Positions 25,801 to 40,800 of a DNA stretch of 64,000 bases are shown piece by piece (the first letter of the stretch is position 1; each line of letters opens with the position of its first letter). Both the position numbers and the translations under genes were made by a program. Under the pieces are notes generated by a model, which did not search any database, had not been told where the DNA came from, and saw only the letters and a program-made list of their open reading frames with translations. The stretch spans positions 1,240,001 to 1,304,000 of the forward strand of contig JAPTHN010000044.1 of assembly GCA_026936325.1 (NCBI GenBank). The letters run 5' to 3'. This DNA comes from Platynereis dumerilii. Lineage: Eukaryota; Annelida; Polychaeta; Phyllodocida; Nereididae.

Positions 25801-28800
25801 GGAACATTTCCCCAAGATGCTAAGGAGCCGCCTCTTGGAGATCGAACGAGAGACCGACCAGGATTTAATTTCTTCCCGGAGACCAACTAGGCGATCATGG
25901 GAGATGCGAAGCTGAGCCTTAGGGGCGTCAATCACGATGCCTAAGAATTCGACTATTTTGGAAGGGGGGGCGATTTTGGAAGGTTGGACGGTGAAGCCTG
26001 CTTGGTGACATATCTGCAACATAAGATCAAGATTCTTCTGGCAGTCTTCCCTAGAACCTGCGAGAACCAGAAAGTCATCAACATAGCGAACGAGATTGGG
26101 TGTGACCCCAGAGTGGATCATGAACTTAAATAGGGCATTGGCGAAAATGTCGAACAAGAAAGGTGCCGAACGAAGGCCAAAATTGAGAACTCGAGAGAAG
26201 TAGAATCGATTACGACCATAAGAGTCAGGCCAAGAGAGCCCTAGAAGATGCCAGTCGTTAGGGTCGACGAACACATGCTTGTAGGCATCTTTGAGATCCA
26301 ATTTGGCCATGAAGACCTGACCAGGGGGGAAAGTACGACAGATAGAAAAGGCGTCGTCAACCGAGGCGTAAGAGAGAGAACAGTCATCTGGATTAATAAG
26401 AGAGTTCACCGATCCTTTGTGAGGAAAGGAAAGATCATGGATAACTCAAATTTTTGTAGAATCTCTTTTGAGGAATGCCCCGAGGGGGGAGACGATAAAG
26501 TGGGGGTAAGGTGGGAATTCAAAGGGGCCGTGGAGGCGGCCTGCCTGGAGATCAGCTGAAATAATGGAAGAAACCTGGTCCCTGAATTCGAGACTGGAGG
26601 GCCAGTTAGGAGAAACTACTTGAGTTGAAGCAGGGGGCCTACCAATAGGGACACCTTGAACTAGATACTGGAAGATCTGACGAGACTCGGAAGCAGAATA
26701 GACCAAAGGCAGATGAGAAGACCAATAAGATAGATTAAGAGCTGGACGAAACATTTGGGAATGTAGAGGTGGATTTGCATCCAGGACGTGAACAATCGAC
26801 CTTGGGGTCAGGGCCTCCGCAACCTGCACAGACATGGCTCCTGTGTCACTTATCGAGCCAGGGGCATTTTTTATACTAGAAACGGAAGCAGATTTCTTGC
26901 TTGAGGTCCTGGGTTCGGTTAGCACTGGGTCCCTGGCCTGGGGCCCTACTGAAATCCGCCCCTCGGGAGGGGCGGCTGCTACGAAAGGGCGGGGGTCTGG
27001 GACAGTCAGAGGAGGCATGATCAGACGAGTGACATTTGCTACATTTTGGGACAGATTTAGTAGAGTTGGTGTCAAACGTAATGATGAAGAGTTCATGATC
27101 TAGCCTGGAGAAATGGAGAGAGCGGGACTGGCCTAGGCGCTGTCTGTGCCGAAGATCATAAGATAGAACATAAGAGGATTTGAACCTCTGGCAAAGGTTA
27201 ATCAAGAAAGAACGATAACGAGCCATCTCGAAGAAGACTGCAATACCGTAAAATTTGACTAGTACCATCTCATATATTGCCCAAGCTTCTAGCCACTTAA
27301 ACATTGTGCCTATTGCACGCCTAGAACGAACAGTTTTAATTTGAACATTTCCTGACTCATCAATCATAGGTCTAACCTCGTCTACAATATCGTACATGTT
27401 GGTATTTAAGTAATTCTCAAGATTGGCACACTCACCGCTAACAGCCTGAGATATAGTCCTTTCATCAACAAACTCGATCCCGGTCTCTGACATTGTAGGG
27501 ACGTCGACATGTTGCGGCCTTGAAGAGTGGAATCCGTAGGGATGGGCGAACGAGTCGGCAGGGGGGTGGTCGATCCGGTTGGCGAATCCCTGGTAAAGGT
27601 GGCCTCCATGGCCAAGGACCCCTGAGCTGCCGAGGTGAGCCGGGTGGGCGAGATGGGCGCCACCATAGACGCCGCCGGGGGGGCGCTGGTCGAATCCGAG
27701 CGAGGGATGATGAGCGGGGGCATGGCTTGCCCCCGGAGCGGTCGCCGAGTACGATAGGGGGATGCTGATGCTAGAGTGGATGGGCGCACTGGAGACGAGT
27801 CTGGGAGGCTCACTACTAGCTGGGAAGGTATATCCTGAGGGAACACTGGTGGCGGAGAATGTAAATCAAGAGGAGCCAGTGGTAGGGGGGGGGAAGGCCT
27901 GTGGCCCTGCGAAGGATGAAGCCGAGGTGCGAGGGGGGCCTGGGGGTCGAGCGTCAAAGCGAGGAAATCCGTGGCCCCCGAACCCACTTCCGAAGTGCAG
28001 GTTACTTGTAGACGGGGGGGTCGGGGCAGCCGAGGCGTTCACGTGGGCGTGGAGCAGGGCGTCGCCTGATAAGGGGGGGCCGGGACAAGGCTCCCTGGCT
28101 GCTGGGCCCGCTGAGCCATCTATCCAGGGATTCACGCTCCTGGGCGCTGGACGTGGGGGTGAAGTTCATGTTGGCGAGGGCGTTGAGGGCGCCTCCGATC
28201 GCGTTGGCTTGGTGAACAGCTGTGTCTCGAGCAGGGGATGCAGCCTCCTCCTCGTCGGAGATGTGGGGTTCTTCGTAGGAGACTGGAGGCTGTTGACGAC
28301 TGGGATGAAGGCGGTCTTCCTGCTGGTTGCTCATCTGAAGGGCTCTGTTGTTGGCTTCCTCAATGGCCTGGAGATACGCCACCGCGCAGCGCTTCCCTGT
28401 AGGTCCTGGGTGATGCTTGCAGGGTAGCTTACAGGTCCGACAGCGTGGCTTCGTCATGAAGCAAAGCCTGGAAACCAAGAACAAAGTGTGAGGCACTATT
28501 CACGCTCGGGCTGAGGCCGTCAATCATAAATAAATGGGTGAAACTCAAACCACTTAGCTTAATCGGGATAGCTCAATAGCGATGTCGCCGAGTTGGCAAA
28601 TATCGAAAGCAGGGTGACAATAGGGGCAGAAGACAACGAAACATGCCCTTAATCTGCTAACGTTAGAAGCAAGCCTTAAGCTTAGAGTTAATCTTAGAGC
28701 TATGTTAGAGTTTATTCTTAAGCTAGTGGAAGGAAACGAGCTCACCCGGAGACTGAAGCGGACGAAGAGACGAGCGACGAGAGTGGATTCCGTTGACGAG

Positions 28801-31800
28801 ATTGCAGGAAGACTGTAGGCGACTCTGAAGGGCGAGACGGCGTTGCGCTGTAGCTGCAAGGTCCTCGGGGATGTCTGCAGGGTGTAGACGAGTAGGAAGA
28901 AGCAGGAAGCCCTTGGAATGGTGCGTCGCCGGCAGGTCTGCAAAGTGGAGGCACAGTGGGTAAGAGTTCTACCAAGGCCGTAGCCAGAATATGAATGTTA
29001 ACACAGTAGGTGAGACTAAGCTGTATTGTCGCCGAGAAGAATTATCAAGGCAGAATTACAAAGTATCAGCTTAAAGTAAGGAATCGAGCTCACCAAGTGC
29101 CCCCAGCCTGCCGTGGCTGGGGATATCGAAGACTCGTGGATGGTTCAATCATTGGCAACATCAGATGTGGGGAGGGGACCCCGGAGACTCGGAGTGGACC
29201 CTCGGCCTCCGTCAGAAGAGCAACTTGAAGGTCCGCTGACTGGCCAGTCACCGCAGGAGAAGACGAGGGCGAGATGGAAGCCCTTACTCACTGCAGAGAT
29301 GTGTGTCGCGCTCGAAGAATGGAGAGGCTCTCAATCAGAAGAAATTGAAGAAATCATGATATTTGTAGAAGAAAGAAGCACTGATGATGATGGAATGAAG
29401 TGCAGAGCTGCCTGGCCTCTCGTGCGTGGTGCACAGTGCAGTTGAAAAAAACGCGACAGGAGGAGATAGAAGAGGGGAGACTATATAGTGGAAAGCAAGT
29501 TTGTGACAGCTTGAGAGGCGCCAGCAAAGAAAGGATAGGAGATAAAAATAGAACTGGAATGAAAGAGAGAGACAAAGAAGGAGAAGGTGAGAAGAAACGA
29601 AGCTGTGAAGAAACAGGAGAGAGGGAGGAAACATGAACTGGGCACGTGCCTATACCAATAGGCTGCGCGGCAGCAAACCCTAGGAATACGACTGCCCTCA
29701 GTTCAACGAACCTTAGCGTGGCTAAGCTTGCAGTGGTTCTATCCAAATATACCTTTTGAGGTTAAAATCTTTAATATTTCTGTGACCTTTTCACATAATA
29801 TTGAAAAGTAATGAATATACTATATATGAATATACTACGAGGGGCGTTCAGAAAGTTCGAGGCTTTTTTTCTTGGGGCAGGTAACACTGAAACCAAGAAT
29901 ACCAAGAAATTGTGACTGTGAGAGACTTCTCTCTGTCACTTGTATTATTGAGATTGACAATATTTGACACAAGAAATATGGTATTAGCTTCTAAATATGC
30001 TTTCAAGCACACCAAATGTGTCTATTCTTACACTGAACCCATGTAGGAAAGCTCCCCTGCATGCCAGATTTGGCGACGGAAATTCAGAAGGCAAAGGTGT
30101 GTTTCCCTGACGACATAAGGACTTGTGAAAGCATGGATTCACTGGTATGAACAAGAGACCAAAATGGACAGAATTATCCATCCTAGCTATTCCTGTGACA
30201 TGCTGCTTTACATAAGTCCTGGTTTTCCCTTACTTTAGTCCAAGAGGGGCTGTAGTTTCAGGCACTGGAGGAGAAAAGGCTTTGGATGACCGAAATTCTT
30301 TCACAGAACTTTGGAGGACTTCAAGGAACATTTACTTCAATGGGTCAGGTGGATGAATCAATGCTTTTGGTGGGCTTGGGAGTATTTTTTAAGGCTAATA
30401 TTATATCTCTTGTGTCAAATATTGTCAATCTCACTAATGCAAGTGATAGAGAGAGGTCTCTCACAGCCAAAATGCATTGGCTTTAGTGGTTTCAGTATTA
30501 TCTGCCCCAAGAAGCTGAACTTTCAGTTTCCATGGCAACCACAGAATGACTTAAAAACGTCCAAATTGTCCAACATTTTGGAAATCCATTCCAAATATGC
30601 TGAATTTTATCTTGTGAAAAATTCATAGTTCTAGATTGAAAATAAGTATCCATATGAAAAAAAGCCTCGAACTTTCTGAACGCCCCTCGTATATAGATGT
30701 GAATGCTTTTTGATGCTTTGTCTCTAAAGTGGTTACAGGCCTATTATTTTTAGTTCACTATGATTATTGACAGATATTATGATATCAATGTTGAAAATGA
30801 ATGTATGCACTGTATTATTATTTATTATTCCTAGTTGTTTTGTCTGGAAAATCGCTTTTTAAACATATTTATATTTTTGATAACTAGGTATAAATTGTTA
30901 TATACTATTCATTAGATGTAGCATGATTGATTAGTGGAAGTAAACGATGGCTGGAACCTTAAGTAATATAACCTACATGTCCTATTTTATGAAAGTTATC
31001 ATTTTTATTGTATATATATATATACTTATAAAATTTTTATACTATTAAATATTATCACATTTTACTTACCAATGTTTTCTCGCAATACTAACATTGACAA
31101 ATGTATCATTGCTGATATTCTTGTGTCAATAAAACAATATATATAATATTGGCAAGAGTCCAGAGCACAGTTTTACCTAACAATAGTTTTCATATGAAAG
31201 TGTTGGTTTATTGATAGAGATTAACTTAATCTTTGTTGTGGTCATTGATTGCTTTTAGGTGATTTGCTGCCTTTCCACACTTATCCACAAACATGCTTTG
31301 ATTAGCAGTCTGTTGTTACTGATATGCCTTGTCACAATGAATGACAAGCAATAGTGAATGCTGAATGTGACCCCTTTTGTACTAACAGAATGACCTACTT
31401 GTAGGTGACACACTGACCCAGTTTGTTTACCACACACCAATAAACAAGTGACCTTGACCTAGTTTGGGTCAAGGGTGCTTGTTGTGGGAGATATCTTTTT
31501 GTGAGGTATTTAGGGGATGATTGAGTAAATATGATCAAAGGATGGGTGTGCAATGCTTGGCCTAGAAACAAGAGTGCACAGAGAATTGCACATGGAATGG
31601 CACAGGACTGTCAGCTGTAGATGATGGATGATTCAGCATGGCTGATGGCTGGAGGGTGATGCGGACAAATAATGTTAAATATCCTCAGCAACTGGGTCCC
31701 TGATTCTGATTTAACCCAAAGCATAAGCATGATCAGGTAAAGGAAGATAACATCCCCTGCTGTAAAAGTAACACTCATTACAATGAAAACAGGGATGTTG

Positions 31801-34800
31801 TATCTTTCTGATTTTATTATTATATAAATATATATCTATTTGAATCTATGTTATTTATAATTTGTGACGATTGGTAACCTTTGTTGTCCAGCAACACCAT
31901 TTTGTTGTTTAGCAAGGACCACACTGGAAATAAGTTTGATAACTTTGTGTGCTATCCTAATGTTATTTTGACGGCGTACTTCTTGTTAACTTGTATGTAC
32001 ACTCTTGAAATAATGTTAAATAAAGTCAATCAATCAATCAATCAATATACCGGACTACATTGCGTGTACTAGGTGAATTTCTGTTTGCATTACCAATAAA
32101 AATTAATATTTGCATGTTAAATTGTCCAAATAATATGATTTTTACTTATGGATGGTCAGAACTTTTCAAGTAACTCAATCACTCAGTCAGTCAAATAATC
32201 AGTTTCTCAGCCTTGTTCTAAAATGGTAATCCTAAATGTATATATTGATATTGTGGGACAGGTGACAAGACCTATGATGTGTATGTTTAATATAACAGTA
32301 AAGTCATAGAGGGTGCTGTCATCAAACAATACACTGATCACCTTGCACTTGTAAAACTGGAAGATGAAAAACAGTCGGCATACAAGCAGCATTTCAGTAC
32401 AGAAACTCTATTGACAAAAATTCACAATGATGTCATGATGAACATGAGCCGAGGTGAAGTCACAATGCTGGTACTTTTAGACTTATCTGCAGCATTTGAC
32501 ACAATTGATCATGACATCCTTTTGAAAAGGTTGAGAGATAAGTATGGTATTGATGGCTCTGCTTTAGGTTGGTTCAAATCATACATCACCAATAGATCTC
32601 AATCTGTACTCATAAATGACACAGAATCAAACAAACTGCCACTAAAATATGGCGTCCCTCAAGGATCAAAACTTGGTCCTATCTTATTTAATTCATATAT
32701 TGCTCCAATAAGTCAGGTGGCTGAGGAAAATGAGGTTGATGATCAAAAATATGCCGATGATGAACAACTCATCCTTTCCTTCAAGCCAACTTTTCTTGAA
32801 GAGGAAAATGCAAGGAAAAAAATGGAAAAGTGCATCACAGAAATACGCAATTTCCTTCACAAAAACAAACTCTGTAACAATGGTGACAAGACAGAGCTAC
32901 TTCTCATTGGCTCGCCATTTCAACTGAAGAAACTTCACATGTCATCAATCAGTGTGGACAATGTTGACATCAAGGCGACAGATCATGCCAGAAATTTGGG
33001 TGTATTCTTTGATAAAAACATGTCAATGCATAAGCAAGTGAACAAAATGTGTCAAAATGCTTATTTTAACCTTCGAAACATCTCAAAACTGCGTAAGTCA
33101 CTGAACAAAGAGTCAATCAAAACAGCTGTCAATGCATTAGTCACGCCTCATTTAGACTATGGCAATGGATTGCTCTATGGTTCGTCGAAACAAGTGATAA
33201 ATAAACTCCAGGTGGCGCAAAACTCAGCTGTACGACTGATTGAAGGTCTGAAAAAACAAGATAAAGTCAGTCATTACAGGAAAGAGTTACACTGGCTTCC
33301 AATCCCTGCAAGGATCCAATTCAAACTTATGACAACTACTTGGAAAGCTGTGCATAATCAAGCACCTCAGTACCTCAAAAATCTCATTCAACACAAATCT
33401 GTAAATGACCTGAACCTCCGCAGCAATGGGAAAATGCTGTTAGAGGTACCTGCCGCACAAAATCAAAACAAGTTTGAGGATAGAGCTTTTTCCTATTCTT
33501 CACCGATACTGTGGAATGGCTTACCTGAAAATGTGCGAAAATCAAAGACACTTGATAACTTCAAGAAACGACTGAAAACATATCTTTTTGCACAATTCTA
33601 CGGAGATACAAGCTAATCTAACCAAGCGCCAGTGAGCAGTTTACTGGAATTGGCGCTATATAAGTACTTAATATTATTATTATTATTATTATATACATTA
33701 TATTTTGGGCTATTATTACTATGAGATATTACATAATATGAATATACATTTTTACACCTACAACATTACAATGGCTTCTGTGAATGATATTATATAAACT
33801 AAGAGTATTTCTAGCTACATGTTGTTATCCACAAACACGGTGTATAACTTTTACATATTCTTTTATTTGACAATGGATGTACCACAAAGCGCTATTCATT
33901 GCAATTATGTTTACTGATGTTTTCATCGATTTAACTTCATAGGCTGTTTCAAACTCTGCGTCAAATGTTTCAGCAGCTGTTGGGATGATACAGCAGATTT
34001 TTGCTAGTGCGAGTTATGTGATAAGTTATTATTGAATTCGCAAAGTTGCAAATTCATTTCCGAAACGACATAGATTTGAGAAAAGTGTCTCTGAATGGAC
34101 AGGTCTGATGCAATGGAAATTGCATGTTGGATTGGAAAATTGCTTTAATATCCAACTTAGTACTTGTACTCAGTGTACTGGGGTAAATTTTGATAATTGG
34201 TAGCAATGTAAAATTGACAGATATGCTATGTCATACAAACATTATGTAATGGTGTGTTTCAAGGTCCAGTGTGAACTCTTCATGCACTGCACCAACTGAA
34301 CTGAAAAAACAAACTTTGTTATTGGGTTAGTTCAATGAAGAATGTCTTTTGCCTCAAAATATTGATCTTGGGATTTCCAGTTTGTTCATTATTGACAAAA
34401 TTAAACAATTAAAAAATCTAAATTAAGCAATTAAGAATCGAATTAGAGCCATTTAATAATTACCTTTTTCTGTGGACCTGGTGATTTTCATGCTGCACTT
34501 GCCTTGCACCCAAGCACTGGGCTGAAAGTGCCCTCCAGGGGTGAACAAGTGCACTCCTTGCCTGGATGACCTGATTATGGGTGACCTAATTATGAAGTGA
34601 CCCAGTTTGGTCTTTTGTAAACAAACAATCAGCATTGAAATGATTGGCAAATTAATTGAGCGAATATTGGAGCTGTCAAATGATAATGTAATCTGGCAAG
34701 ATCAGTGGCTGATAAATCTCTCTTCGCTTTTGTCGATTTCTTTGCTGCCTCCTTGTGAATCTCTTGGATTTTTCTTTGTATTGCTCGCGAGTTGTTCGGC

Positions 34801-37800
34801 TGATTGGATTTCAAAGATCAACTGCCAATCACCTGGAGGGGGATCATTTTCAAGGCGATAAGCACATCCGGTCGTTCACCGCCACTTCTTGTCTGCGCTT
34901 AATGAAGTGTTGCCAGAAGTGTCAGCAGTATTCGTCAACATCATTCACTGACCTTGTCCTACTTTTCGATGAAAAGAATTTCATGTCACAATTCTTTCCG
35001 CGTCAATCAAAGAAAGGATTATACTCAGATGAATATGACAATAAAATGCAAGAAATATTCAATAATCTTTAAATCACAAAAGTGGAAGAAATGTGCAGGC
35101 CTGAATCTCTTCCATCTGTTGAAAAAATTGCTCAAAGTTTTGCCATTGTAAATCAAAGTGATCGTCAAGTAAATTTGCCCATTTACGTGAATAGTTTGTG
35201 GCTGCCATGTACAAAAAAGGCACAAGCATTTGGTTATTCAAAGATATAAAAAATGCGGAGAATTTAGGGTAAGGAAGCCTCTTTTTGGGGGGGGGGAATT
35301 CCCTCGGAGTTTTCCCTCGGGACATGTGCCTGGAGAGGGATCATTTTCAAGCCGGATGCCTTTGACATTGATAGCGGTTCCCGGGAGACACTTCTATTAT
35401 CGTCTCAGGAGCCGTTTCTTGTTTTACAACAGTATGAAGCTCTGCAAATGAGGAGTTAAAAAAGATCATTGATTATAATGCTGTTGTTAATTTGTATAAG
35501 TAGGGTAATGTCTTCTAATGAAGTATAAAGGAATTGTGAAATGTTTTGTGCTGTTTTGTTAATGTTTGACTTTCTTGTTTTCAGTGCGACAGAAGCAAGT
35601 GGAGAAGAAAGAAAAAGGCGAGTTGAACAAAGAAAAGGACAGGAAGAGAAAACGGGAAAAATATGCTGCAGAGAGGGTAAGAGGAATGCAATTATCAGTG
35701 AAATGAGTTTCTTGTAGTCGTAAATTAAGTAGAACCGTTATATGTCCTGACATTGCATTGTGGAAGAAGTTCTCTGCGAGAAGTTTAGAATTGGCTCAAA
35801 TAGGAACTCATACTGCAATAACCCTTATGTTTTTCAGAAGTTTCTTGTTCAAGTAACAAAGCAATTCATTTTTCCAAATTTCCCTCGTTAATTTGCACAG
35901 CTTCTATCTGAGGAGGATCGCCCACATTTTGATCATTGACCCCTCCACCTGGGAACGGCTGTCACTTTACGATTGAGATAGTTTTAACAAATGGTCATGG
36001 ACTGGGCTGGTCCCTGATACTGGATCAAAACATTTGGCAGAGGATTGCATTTAACATGGCATGATTGATGAGGCACCCTTAAGAAATCCCGCTCTTATTA
36101 AATTTTCATACTTGTTTGCAAACCCTAAAAGGAAAAAGACAGAATTTCAAAGCCATTAGAGTTGAGTGATGCGAATCATGTCATTTTTGGAAATTTGGAA
36201 GATAAATTAGGGTTCGTGTAAGCGGAGCATCTGGCATAACTTTGCCTGTGCCACAATTTGAATGCGGGTTTTAATTTCGATAATCCCATGTGAATCGTGT
36301 TGTTTTGGTGGAAGAAAACCTGATGAACCCCAAACATAACATTACGCCTGGAAAATTAATAAAAAGAACAACATGTGACCAGAATGAGGAAACTGGGTCA
36401 GTGGGTCACATAAACTAGGTTAATGGGTGAAAATGCAGGAGCTAGCCTGTCATGTGGAGATTAATGTAGATCAACTGATCTTATTTGTGAAAAAAATGAT
36501 GTCTGTTTGGAATTTGACAATGAGTAATCTGTGAATATGACAGTGATCTGGCATAGTTAGCTTGCTTGAAGGACAAATGCTGGAAGTGATCAATAATTCC
36601 TCTCATTCACAACATCATTAAACTCCGTCATTAAATTCCAAGGCAACTGACACGCTGAGAAAGAGAAGGAAGGAAATGCTCTTGTTGCCATTAGAATTGT
36701 CCTTCGCGTTTAGTTTAAAACGCATTCCTCTCCATTTTGTTACGTTGCATTCCCATCAATCGAAATCAGCCATAAACAAACATGACGTTAAGTGATTAAA
36801 CACTTCAGTATCACTGACACGTTGATTTTAAAGGAAATTGATTCGGAAGATGTTAATTTACTTGCTGTTGATTGTAATTAGCCTTTTACAGCTTCTAAAG
36901 CTGTTGTCTTCGTAACTTGAAACAGCAATCAGACTCCGAGTGGAAGATGTTTTACTGACAGTTTTAGTCACTGTAAAATTATGTTGGCGACTCGAGACTA
37001 AACCACTAATGTTTCAAGTTATGTGTGAAGAAACATCTGATTTAAACTTTATTGATGAACAGTTATACTTTCGATACCCCTAATGACAGAAATAAGTCAT
37101 TTCAAGTTGATGTGTTTAAGTTTGTTTACATTCTCAACTTATACAATGCACAGTATATCCCTGAAATCAAATAATCATCCAGAATTCTAAACCAATTATC
37201 CAAAATTCTGGTGATAAAAGTTTTAAATGAAAGTTTGCATAATATTTGACAAAATGTGCAAATTGTTTTCAGGTAGGAAAACCCAACAGTGGGCGAGGGC
37301 CCGGAAGACCAAGGAAGGTCCGCCCAGAGGAGAATAACTTGACGATCCCTGCTCCCTCGCTGTCTCTGAGCCAGGATTCCGAATCCCATCTCAGTATGGA
37401 TTCCTTCTCTGCGGCCGCTAGTCCAGCTAGTGTGGTAAGTTCAGAGTGAAGTGATGGTGACAGAAGAGAGAGGGAGAGAAAGAGATGTTTTCATTTGGCA
37501 TTCAATTACATATTTACCCATTAATTTCAAAATGTTGATTCATAATGTAAGGTAACAGTAACTGCGTTGCTGGCAAAGTTGATAGAGGTTAGTAAAACTA
37601 CAATGGAGACAAGATTATTCAATGACCCTGAGAAGTTTTCTAAACTTAATGAACTCTCATGTCTGTTTATGAATCTCTGAAGCAATCAATTGCAGTATTT
37701 GCTATTATATCATGAAATATGTGAGAGACTTGAGAATCTTTTTGTTCCCCCATGAGACTTTAGTTTAACTTTGGCGTGGTATTTCTGTGTTTCAGATGTC

Positions 37801-40800
37801 GACAGGAAGCGGCGTTGGAGCTGGAGATGACAGCAGTAATGACGGTTTGGTTATCGTTGACGATGCTCATGCCACCTTCCCACCTGGTAAGTTTCAGATA
37901 ATTAATTCTTACTTTTTAACAAGTGTACAGTACACTGTCATTGAAAGAATTTAATGTCATGAGGTGGTTGTGGAAAAGTTAAAGAGTGTGCAGAATTGTT
38001 GGATGGAGATGGCTGAGTGTATTAGGAATCATGATATTAAAAATTGATGATATATTAGGCTAGCCCAAGGTATAAAAACTTGAAAGAGAACTGTAACCAC
38101 AGTTTTATCTATCAACTAATTCTGAGTCCTAAGTTTTGGTGTTGTAAGCAATACATTACTAAAGGAAATTAAATGTCAGAGTTTAATTATGTTGGTAGAG
38201 TACTAAATTGTATCATTTGTATTTCAGTGACTCCTTCGTCCACACCTCCGCCCACCAAGTCAGCCAAGAGGGGCCCAGGGAGACCGAGGGGGCGACCGAG
38301 AGGATCAGGGGTCGGCAGGAGACCAAGGGGTCGAGGAAGTGTGCGTAAGGCTATCGCTGCAGCAGAATTGGCAGCCGCAGAGGCCGGGAAGTCAGCCGCT
38401 TTTGCTGCTTACGGCTATTCTTACTCTGGTAAGAACTAGTTTCAACACATCTCTTGTTTTTCTCAGGTGATTGCTTTGGTTCTGAAGAATCAGAAGAGAA
38501 TTATTTGACTAGGATTCTAGAAATTTCAAATGTGTGTGAAGTTTCCATATTGTTTGACCCATTTCCCTGTGGATGATTTCTAAATTTAGAAAGAAGTTGC
38601 ATAGAAGTGGTCGTTGCTGATGAAATATTCATCACAGTCTTATGGTTTATGATGATTAGAAAGTTGAAAAAAAAGAGACAATAAAAAATCAATATTGTTG
38701 CAAAACAAGATGTTGTGAGTGTATGTTTTCCATGTGTTGGTGGACCAACTTCTTCACTTCAAGTGTTTTACATAACAACTCTACTGAAGAGATTGGTTTA
38801 ATTTTTTTTCGTACTCCATGTGTTACTTATGTACTGTTGAAAATGCCAGTGTTAATTCACCTGGATCTGTTGTCAACTCAATTATTGCATTTTATCAAAC
38901 AGTTATGAATTAGAGTATCACGTGAATGGAATGTTCATGTTCCATTATGTAATATTACAATAATGCTGGAGATATTGCATTGTCACCCTGCTGAGGCATG
39001 CTTGGAAGTTGGCTTCATGCCATTTGGGCATTATCAATGGCATTATGAGGTCAGGGGGTTAATTGCTGTAATTGATGGGGCTGCTGCCGATGCTGATGAT
39101 GCTGATGATGATGATGCTGGATGTGATGATGTTAGGTAATGTATGCATTTGAGGGGTGGTGGTGGGGGAGCATCACCTGCCTGAGCATAGGCCATCCATC
39201 AACATGCTCCAGTGATCAGCTGACCCCAGTGACCTGCAGTTGGTAGGGTTATGCTCCACGACCCACAGGCCAATTTAAGTCGCATTTTAATTGTATTTTG
39301 ATACAATTTTGATACAATTTTGATACAATTTTGTATGCAATGTTGCATTGGATGGTTTTATAACCAGTACTTTTCTCCACAAAACATGTGACGAAAATAT
39401 TTAGAATTTTGGAAGAATGAGGAAATGGGAAGCATTTTGAAGACTTTGAATAAACAATTCTGAAAATGTGTATTTGTGGACAAGATACTTCCAAATTGAC
39501 ATTTTATGTCTTGGCTGATTGTAAAAGTATTTTGTTTTGGCATATAATTTATTATGGTTACTACTAGGATTAGTGATAGCAATAATTCAATAAATTCAAT
39601 CAGATTGGTGCATGTCAGTCTCAATGGTTTTATTAATTTCTTTAAATTAAGATTATAAATTGCATCACTAATAACACTATCAATAAATGTAAGTCAAGTG
39701 CCTCCAGATTATCTAGATTAGAAATCCTACTTTGATACTGGATCAATAGACATCCAATCAGCCACAAGCAACTTTATTGGTCACTTGTTATATTGACTGT
39801 ACTGTATGAGCAAAGGGATGTTCTAGATTACCTTGACCTGTCCTGCCAGTTAATTGTGCTTTGGGGATCGTATTTTTAAGTTATAATGCATTGCAAATCT
39901 TATTATTTGTATGTAAACTTATCCTATAGCTTGGAAAATATCAATATTTGCTGCAGGTTTCTATATATGTGGATTTGTGTGGATGACATTTCAACAAAAG
40001 CCAATGTCCTATAGCTAGTATGTATTCTTCACACCTGGAGGTTGGCTCAGGTAGCACCTGCCAAGATCGTCATAAAGCTATGCTGTGACGTCATTTGTTT
40101 GCTATTAGCCTCCCAAGTAGGAGAGGTACTTCCTGTTCATTGGGTATTTTAGGGTTTCTTTGCTCATGTTTGTATTGATATTTTGCTTCTCACTTGTTTT
40201 GTTGTGTCGCAGTTGCTAAATATTGTTCCTCATTTCTCAATGCCGTCTCTCGTCGTCTACTGTCTGGGCTGTAGATCCAATTGTTGTTTGTTGCCTCCAT
40301 AGGCGTATGGGACAGGCGTTTCGCGGGGGGGGGGGGCTGTCGCTATTTTGCCCTGAAATTTTAACATGGCGCGGATGTGACCAGGGCAGTGGATCTGCCC
40401 TGATTGGTCAGGATTTGCCCTGATATATGCCATTTTCCCTGATGCCAGGGGGGGGGCTGCAGCCCCTCCTGACCCCCTGCGAAATACGCCTATGGTTGCC
40501 ACATTCTCAAAATATTGATGTCTCAAAACTGGGCAGCACCTCCTTCCTTGAAACTTCAGGACTGGAAGTTTTTTTTTTTTAAGACACACCTTTACAATTG
40601 GATTAAGCTTCATGACCTATTTATTGAAATGCAGTATTGTAGCACATTTGATTTTGGCCTACATTCATACAATCAAATGACTGTTCATGGCATGTGAGAA
40701 ACATCTTGTCAATAATTATTTTAAAAATGAAGAAATTGTTATTTAGCCGACAGTAAAGCACCTACAGCATAGTTGCAAATATTGGATAAAGCACTTTCAG

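Larger units (their letters stand above)
22968..29732 (-). mobile_element. DIRS-order (Ngaro-like) tyrosine-recombinase retroelement
   Basis: Read on the minus strand, the order is repeat A1 (29732-29440), a Cys/His-rich Gag-like region, reverse transcriptase with RNase H, tyrosine recombinase, repeat B1 (24078-23870), A2 (23869-23578), a spacer and B2 (23170-22968). This A1 ... B1A2 ... B2 layout is the split direct repeat arrangement of Ngaro-type DIRS elements, which integrate by tyrosine recombinase and leave no target duplication. The repeat pairs are about 99 percent identical, so the copy is young. Its coding part falls in several frames and looks broken, with roughly a handful of breaks, though some frame changes may be natural to the family. 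Confidence 0.85.
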
